64,000 nucleotides of DNA from Chthonomonadia bacterium (GTDB lineage Bacteria; Armatimonadota; HRBIN16): assembly GCA_013314755.1 (NCBI GenBank), contig JABUFA010000012.1, positions 1 through 64,000 on the forward strand, given 5' to 3'. Below are positions 59,775 through 64,000 of the stretch, piece after piece. The stretch's first letter is position 1, and each line of letters opens with the position of its first letter. The notes beneath the pieces are model-generated. The model was not told the DNA's origin and searched no databases. It saw only the letters and a program-made list of their open reading frames with translations. Both the position numbers and the translations under genes were made by a program.

Positions 59775-60920
59775 ATGAGAACCTTCGTGTATATTGTTTG
59801 CCCTGGGGTAGAGCGCTACAGTTTTTCCGCCTATCATCCTCTGCGCCCCGAACGAGTAACGCTCTCGCAGGAGCTGGCGCAGATGCTTGGCGTTCTGCAT
59901 GAAGAGGATATCGTGCAGGCTTCACCGGCTGCGCCAGAACTGGTCGCCCAGGTACACTCGCCACGATACGTGCAGGTGGTACAGGCGCTGAGCGAGGGCA
60001 AGCACGTGCCCGGCTACCACGAGTTCGGTTTCGCAAGCGGAGACAACCCGCCGTTTCGTGGAATGTTTGAAGCCTCGCTGGCAGTGGTGGGGGCGTCTGT
60101 TGCCGCAGCACAGGCGGTGATGGATGGTGTAGAGGTAGCGGTGAACCTGGCGGGTGGACTGCATCATGCGCGCAGGGAGGAGGCAGCGGGCTTTTGCATC
60201 TTCAACGACCCGGCGGTCGCTATCCACGTGCTGAAACAAAAATACCGCCGGATTGTCTATCTGGACATAGACGTGCATCACGGCGACGGGGTACAGTGGC
60301 TGTATTACCGCGATCCGCAGGTGCTGACCATCTCCATCCACGAGTCGGGCAGGTTCCTCTTCCCGGGAACGGGGCATCCCGACGAGATTGGGGCGGGTGA
60401 GGGGCGCGGCACCTCGGCAAACATCGCGCTGGGACGCTACGCGGACGACGAAATATGGTGGTGGGCGTTTCAGCAGGTGGTGCCGGCACTGTTCCGCTGG
60501 TTCCAGCCTGAAGTGGTGGTCCTGCAGATGGGCGCTGACCCGCATTACACGGACCCGTTAGCCCACGTCTCGCTGACCACGCAGGGCTGGCTGAGGGCGG
60601 TACAATGGGTAGTGGAGCAGGGCTTGCCTATTGTAGCCACAGGTGGCGGCGGTTATTCGCTACCAGCGGTCACGCGGATGTGGACGATGGCTTTAGCCAC
60701 GCTGAAGGGCGTGCCGGTGCCCAATCAGATACCACCGCAGTTTGCGCTATATGACGAGGTGCAGACCCTGCGCGACAGCACACCACCCGCACTGCCGGAG
60801 CGCATGGTAGAGACCAGCCGACAGTTCACCGAGCAGGCGGTGAGCGAACTGAAACAGTACCTGCGACCTTATGTGGAGTGGGGTGATACATTTGCGAAGG
60901 ATGGGCAGGTTGGCTCGTAA
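59775..60920 (+). CDS. AcuC-like histone-deacetylase-family amidohydrolase
   Basis: A 381-residue zinc-dependent deacetylase. The family's site residues are visible: NLAGGLHHA (charge-relay His pair), YLDIDVHHGDGVQ (zinc Asp and His), GADPHYTDPLAH (zinc Asp) and TGGGGY (transition-state Tyr). The bacterial relatives remove acetyl groups from acetyl-CoA synthetase (AcuC) or polyamines. No acetyltransferase or acs gene is nearby. The N-terminal Tyr/His-rich start (SFSAYHPLRPERV) is also typical of AcuC. Confidence 0.9.
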   Translation: MRTFVYIVCPGVERYSFSAYHPLRPERVTLSQELAQMLGVLHEEDIVQASPAAPELVAQVHSPRYVQVVQALSEGKHVPGYHEFGFASGDNPPFRGMFEASLAVVGASVAAAQAVMDGVEVAVNLAGGLHHARREEAAGFCIFNDPAVAIHVLKQKYRRIVYLDIDVHHGDGVQWLYYRDPQVLTISIHESGRFLFPGTGHPDEIGAGEGRGTSANIALGRYADDEIWWWAFQQVVPALFRWFQPEVVVLQMGADPHYTDPLAHVSLTTQGWLRAVQWVVEQGLPIVATGGGGYSLPAVTRMWTMALATLKGVPVPNQIPPQFALYDEVQTLRDSTPPALPERMVETSRQFTEQAVSELKQYLRPYVEWGDTFAKDGQVGS

Positions 60921-61794
60921 CATCCGTGAAATATTGCAGATCAGCAAGGAGCTTTCCACGGAGGAGATACGCGCTCTCGCTGAAAAGCCGTTCCGCATTG
61001 CGCTGGTGGGCAGCCCAACACGTACTCATGACGTGAGCGAGCAACTGCTGGAGGGGCTATCCCCGGCGGAGCGCGACCGCTCGCGCCAGCACCTGATATG
61101 CTCCACGCACCTGCCCGACGAGCCAGCCGACATCGTTATCGACTGTGGCGGGAGCACCGAGACGATACTCGGCGAGCACTACCAGTGGCTCCTGCCCGAA
61201 CAGAACCTCCAGGTCGCCAGGCGTATCATCACCGACATGCCCGGTCTGGCTATCGCCCTGGCGCGGCGGTTTCCCCTGTTTCGTGAGCCGGCAGCAGAGC
61301 ATCTCATCAGGGAAGCTTCGCGGGTGAACGGACAGATTGCCATGCTCTCGGCGATACCGGGCGTCATCCCAATAGCCAGCGCGTTCCTTCCGCCTGCCGC
61401 GGTGGCGGATATTGTCCTGCTCACGAAAAACCAGATACTGCTGTTGCTCAAAATCGCGGCGGCGCTGGGTCTGTCGTATCACACGCGCGACAGGCTCAAA
61501 GAGATTGTCCCGGTGGTAGCAGGGGCGATGGGTTGGCGGTCGCTCGCGCGCGAGTTCGTGGGCATTGTGCCGGGCGGAGTGGGCGTGCTGGTCAAAGGGG
61601 CGATAGCGTACGCCGGCACCTACGTGGTGGGCAGAAGCGCGTACTGGTTCTGGACCACAGGCGAGCAGCTCAGCAAGAAACAGAAAGAAAAAATCTACCG
61701 CCAGATGCTGGAGGAGGCAACGCACGTGCTGACCCCGCCCAGGTCCTCCAGCCCGACCGATGAGGCGGAGCGCACTTCATCCACCGACTCATAG
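60901..61794 (+). CDS. DUF697-type membrane protein (YcjF-like)
   Basis: A 297-residue protein. A Ser/Arg-rich helical N-terminus (ARNIREILQISKELSTEEIR, FRIALVGSP) is followed by a DUF697-like region with hydrophobic helices (GQIAMLSAIPGVIPIASAFL, and AADIVLLTKNQILLLLKIAA-like AVADIVLLTKNQ). DUF697 proteins sit near the membrane in Ycj/stress or GTPase-linked pathways; the FRIALVGSP start resembles a decayed P-loop protein. It overlaps the deacetylase 3' end by 20 bases, which implies coupling. GTG 60883 and ATG 60871 are alternative starts. Function unknown. Confidence 0.7.
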   Translation: MGRLARNIREILQISKELSTEEIRALAEKPFRIALVGSPTRTHDVSEQLLEGLSPAERDRSRQHLICSTHLPDEPADIVIDCGGSTETILGEHYQWLLPEQNLQVARRIITDMPGLAIALARRFPLFREPAAEHLIREASRVNGQIAMLSAIPGVIPIASAFLPPAAVADIVLLTKNQILLLLKIAAALGLSYHTRDRLKEIVPVVAGAMGWRSLAREFVGIVPGGVGVLVKGAIAYAGTYVVGRSAYWFWTTGEQLSKKQKEKIYRQMLEEATHVLTPPRSSSPTDEAERTSSTDS

Positions 61795-61946
61795 CGCTAC
61801 TCGTCGCCGATTGAGCCGAAGCCTCACCTCAAGATAGCGAATAGTCCCACCGCCCAGCCGTCGGGTCCAATTGCAGCGCAAAAAGGACACCACTGCCCAT
61901 CGGGCTAATCTTATGGATGTGGTTCACTGTGGAAGGAGGGTTTGAG

Positions 61947-62924
61947 TTGGCGGAGGTTGTGTGCCTCGGCGAGGCGTTGATTGACATGGTTGCCCAGCAG
62001 AAGGGGGTAAAGATTCAGGAGGCGAAAGGCTTCTCCCCTGCGCCCGGCGGTGCGCCCGCAAACGTCGCCGCTGGCGTGGCAAAACTGGGCGTGCGCAGTG
62101 CGTTTCTGGGTAAAGTCGGCAACGACCCGTTTGGCTATCTCCTGCGCGACACCCTGATGGCGAACGGGGTGGACGTGGGCGGTATGCGCTTCGACGATAC
62201 CGCGCGGACGGCACTTGCCTTCGTTTCGCTGACCGCAGAGGGCGTGCCGGAATTCATCTTCTACCGCAACCCCAGCGCGGATATGCTGTATGAGCCGGGC
62301 GATGTGGATACGCATCGGGTGCGGCGGGCACGCATTTTCCATTTCGGCTCTATCTCCCTGCTGGACGAGCCGGTGCGCAGTGCCACGTTGTACGCCCTGC
62401 AGATTGCCCGCGAGGCTGGCGCGGTTATCTCTTATGACCCCAACATGCGCCCCGCCCTGTGGCGCAGTGAGGATGAAGGCAGGGAGCAGATGGAGACCGG
62501 TCTGCGTTATGCCGATGTGGTCAAGCTGAACGAGACCGAACTGCATTTCCTGACAGATGTTCGCACGCCGGAAGTGGGGGTGACGCACCTGTTCACCCGC
62601 TTCCCCCAGCTGGTGCTGATTGCGGTCACACTGGGGGAGAAGGGATGTTACTACGCCACGCCGTTGCACAGTGGAGCAGTGGCTGGGATACCCGTGGAGG
62701 TGGTGGAGACCGTCGGTTGCGGCGACGCCTTTGTGGCAGCGATGCTGGTGCAGTTGCGCAAGCGGGCTCGGGGGCGCGACGCCATTCGCAACCTGAGCGA
62801 TACCGACCTCCAGCGCACCTTCCAGTATGCCAATGCCGCGGGGGCGCTGACCGCCACGCGCCCGGGAGCGATTCCAGCCCTGCCCACGGATGCCGAGGTG
62901 GCAAAACTGCTGGAGAGGCTGTGA
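61947..62924 (+). CDS. PfkB-family carbohydrate kinase (fructokinase-like)
   Basis: A 325-residue ribokinase-fold kinase. Motifs: CLGEALIDMV, PGGAPANVAAGVAKLG (sugar site), GKVGNDPFG, the DPNMRPALW segment and the anion-hole VETVGCGDAFVAA with catalytic Asp. GEALIDM and PGGAPANVA are typical of fructokinases. TTG 61947 is taken as start because GAAGGAGGG lies 6 bases upstream; the ATG at 61917 lacks a ribosome site. The PfkA gene follows after 13 bases, so the pair probably feeds sugar into glycolysis together. Confidence 0.85.
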   Translation: MAEVVCLGEALIDMVAQQKGVKIQEAKGFSPAPGGAPANVAAGVAKLGVRSAFLGKVGNDPFGYLLRDTLMANGVDVGGMRFDDTARTALAFVSLTAEGVPEFIFYRNPSADMLYEPGDVDTHRVRRARIFHFGSISLLDEPVRSATLYALQIAREAGAVISYDPNMRPALWRSEDEGREQMETGLRYADVVKLNETELHFLTDVRTPEVGVTHLFTRFPQLVLIAVTLGEKGCYYATPLHSGAVAGIPVEVVETVGCGDAFVAAMLVQLRKRARGRDAIRNLSDTDLQRTFQYANAAGALTATRPGAIPALPTDAEVAKLLERL

Positions 62925-62937
62925 AGGGGGTAGCAAG

Positions 62938-63900
62938 ATGAAACGGATAGGGGTGTTAACCAGCGGCGGCGATGCATCAGGCATGAACCCTGCTCTGCGC
63001 GCGGTGGTGCGTTCTGCGGTAGTGCACGGATTGGAAGTGGTCGGCATCGAGAGGGGTTACGAAGGTCTCTTGAATGGCTGGTTCAGGAAGATGGACCTGT
63101 CATCGGTAGGCGGAATCATCAATCGCGGCGGCACCATCCTGCGCACTGCACGCAGTGAACGCTTCAAGACGGAAGAAGGTTTGCAAACAGCCGCGGAAGC
63201 GTTGCACGAGCAGGGCATTGAAGGCTTGGTCGTTATTGGTGGAGATGGCTCGTTTCGCGGCGCGGCGCGACTGGAGGAGGTCTCTGGTATCTGCGTTGTG
63301 GGTATCCCCGCCACCATCGACAACGACATCGGCGGCACAGAGTATACGCTCGGATTTGATACCGCCCTTCAGGTGGCGATGGATGCCATTGACAAGATTC
63401 GCGATACCGCAGACAGCTTCGAGCGCATTTTCGTGATTGAGGTGATGGGGCGGTCGCGCGGATTCATCGCAGCGGCGGTAGGGCTGGCGGGTGGCGCGGA
63501 AGCCATCCTCGTGCCGGAAATCCCGTTTGACCCAGTCCAGATTTGCGAACGGCTGAAACAGGGCATGGTCCGGGGCAAGAGGTCTGCGATTATTGTCACG
63601 GCGGAGGGCGCGGCAAAAGCGTCGGAGGTAGCGACCTTCGTAGAAATGTATCTGCGCGAGGAGGTGCGGGCAACGGTACTGGGCTATACCCAACGCGGAG
63701 GCTCCCCGACGGCGACCGACCGCATCATGGGCAGTCGTTTCGGTGCGCTGGCGGTAGACCTGCTGCTAAGGGGCGAAAGCGGCATGATGACCGCCCTGCG
63801 CGGAAGCGACGTGGTAGCGGTTCCCCTGCGCCTGTCCTGGGAGGAGCCGCGTGTGCTGGACGAGAGCCTTCTGAAGCTGAACGAGGTGCTGGCGTCGTGA
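62938..63900 (+). CDS. pfkA: ATP-dependent 6-phosphofructokinase
   Basis: A 320-residue enzyme phosphorylating fructose 6-phosphate to the 1,6-bisphosphate. Motifs: GVLTSGGDASGMNPALR (nucleotide loop), the GGDGSFRGA segment with the glycine of ATP-type enzymes (not the Asp of pyrophosphate-dependent ones), PATIDNDIGGTEYTLGFDTA with the catalytic TIDND, EVMGRSRG and GYTQRGGSPT. AAGGGGG precedes the ATG. Length matches the bacterial allosteric form. Confidence 0.94.
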   Translation: MKRIGVLTSGGDASGMNPALRAVVRSAVVHGLEVVGIERGYEGLLNGWFRKMDLSSVGGIINRGGTILRTARSERFKTEEGLQTAAEALHEQGIEGLVVIGGDGSFRGAARLEEVSGICVVGIPATIDNDIGGTEYTLGFDTALQVAMDAIDKIRDTADSFERIFVIEVMGRSRGFIAAAVGLAGGAEAILVPEIPFDPVQICERLKQGMVRGKRSAIIVTAEGAAKASEVATFVEMYLREEVRATVLGYTQRGGSPTATDRIMGSRFGALAVDLLLRGESGMMTALRGSDVVAVPLRLSWEEPRVLDESLLKLNEVLAS

Positions 63901-63919
63901 GGCGGGGTAATAGACGGCA

Positions 63920-64000
63920 ATGATTTCGCGCATCCAGGCTCTAAACTACAAGTGTTTGAGGTATATAACGCAACCTCTTTCACACTTTCACGTGCTCGTG
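63920..64000 (+). CDS. 5' end of an AAA/RecF-like ATPase gene (runs off the window)
   Basis: Twenty-seven codons remain before the window ends, starting MISRIQALNYKCLRYI. This is the usual beginning of SMC/RecF-like AAA ATPases of defence or DNA-repair type, whose P-loop (GPNGSGKS) would follow just beyond base 64000. GAGGCGGGG upstream is a plausible ribosome site. It starts 20 bases after pfkA. Identity is provisional, since the P-loop is not in the window. Confidence 0.5.
   Translation, partial: MISRIQALNYKCLRYITQPLSHFHVLV

Overview
The window is a contiguous stretch of a GC-rich bacterial chromosome with tight gene packing, strong Shine-Dalgarno sites (AAGGAGG type), frequent 4-14 bp gene overlaps and sigma-70 type promoters. 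No phage integrase, transposase, rRNA or tRNA was recognised. The gene mix suggests a free-living saccharolytic bacterium of a deep-branching environmental, perhaps thermophilic, lineage such as Armatimonadota: sugar isomerase/xylulokinase, a secreted glycosidase, a DUF2961/GH172 protein, a group 3b-like NiFe hydrogenase and a nitrate-type molybdoenzyme. The lineage is inferred from gene content only.

Layout. 1-7553: an anaerobic-respiration operon behind a consensus promoter. It holds a NarK-type transporter, a DMSO-reductase-family catalytic subunit, a fused FeS / cytochrome c / NarI-like membrane subunit, a Rieske protein and a b6-type cytochrome b. 7604-15773: an SNase, a sugar isomerase and xylulokinase pair, a J-domain and a zinc-ribbon membrane protein, a secreted glycosidase with an inserted carbohydrate-binding domain, and a convergent GH172-like gene. 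15834-19628: a DUF2325-like protein, RsmA and a G5/3D cell-wall protein. 19893-26797: a probable defence module made of a PLD-SNF2 helicase, an Eco57I-type methylase and a separately encoded recognition-domain protein, with an array of TTGC palindromes between the last two. 26763-30537: hypF, hypB, hypA and a hydrogenase protease. 30646-36877: a TetR-controlled ABC exporter of the YbhGFSR type. 36882-41425: a five-gene NiFe hydrogenase operon that includes a cyclic-nucleotide-binding protein.

41426-64000 is mostly housekeeping: an MFS exporter, FolC, HtrA, two small proteins, an HprK-like ATPase, DprA, a PQQ-type beta-propeller, MgtC, NadC, a 33-residue basic peptide, a repeat-rich surface protein, a second MFS exporter, a CBS protein, GyrA, archease, an AcuC-like deacetylase, a DUF697 protein, a PfkB kinase, PfkA, and the start of an AAA ATPase that runs off the window end.

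The items most worth following up are: the nitrate-reductase-like operon, whose single membrane polypeptide joins NarH-like, cytochrome c and NarI-like parts and sits with Rieske and b6 genes; the split methylase with its palindrome array; a composite three-hairpin repeat present at two loci in opposite orientation; a possible small RNA or attenuator before mgtC; the 33-residue peptide; and GyrA quinolone-pocket residues that differ from the susceptible consensus.
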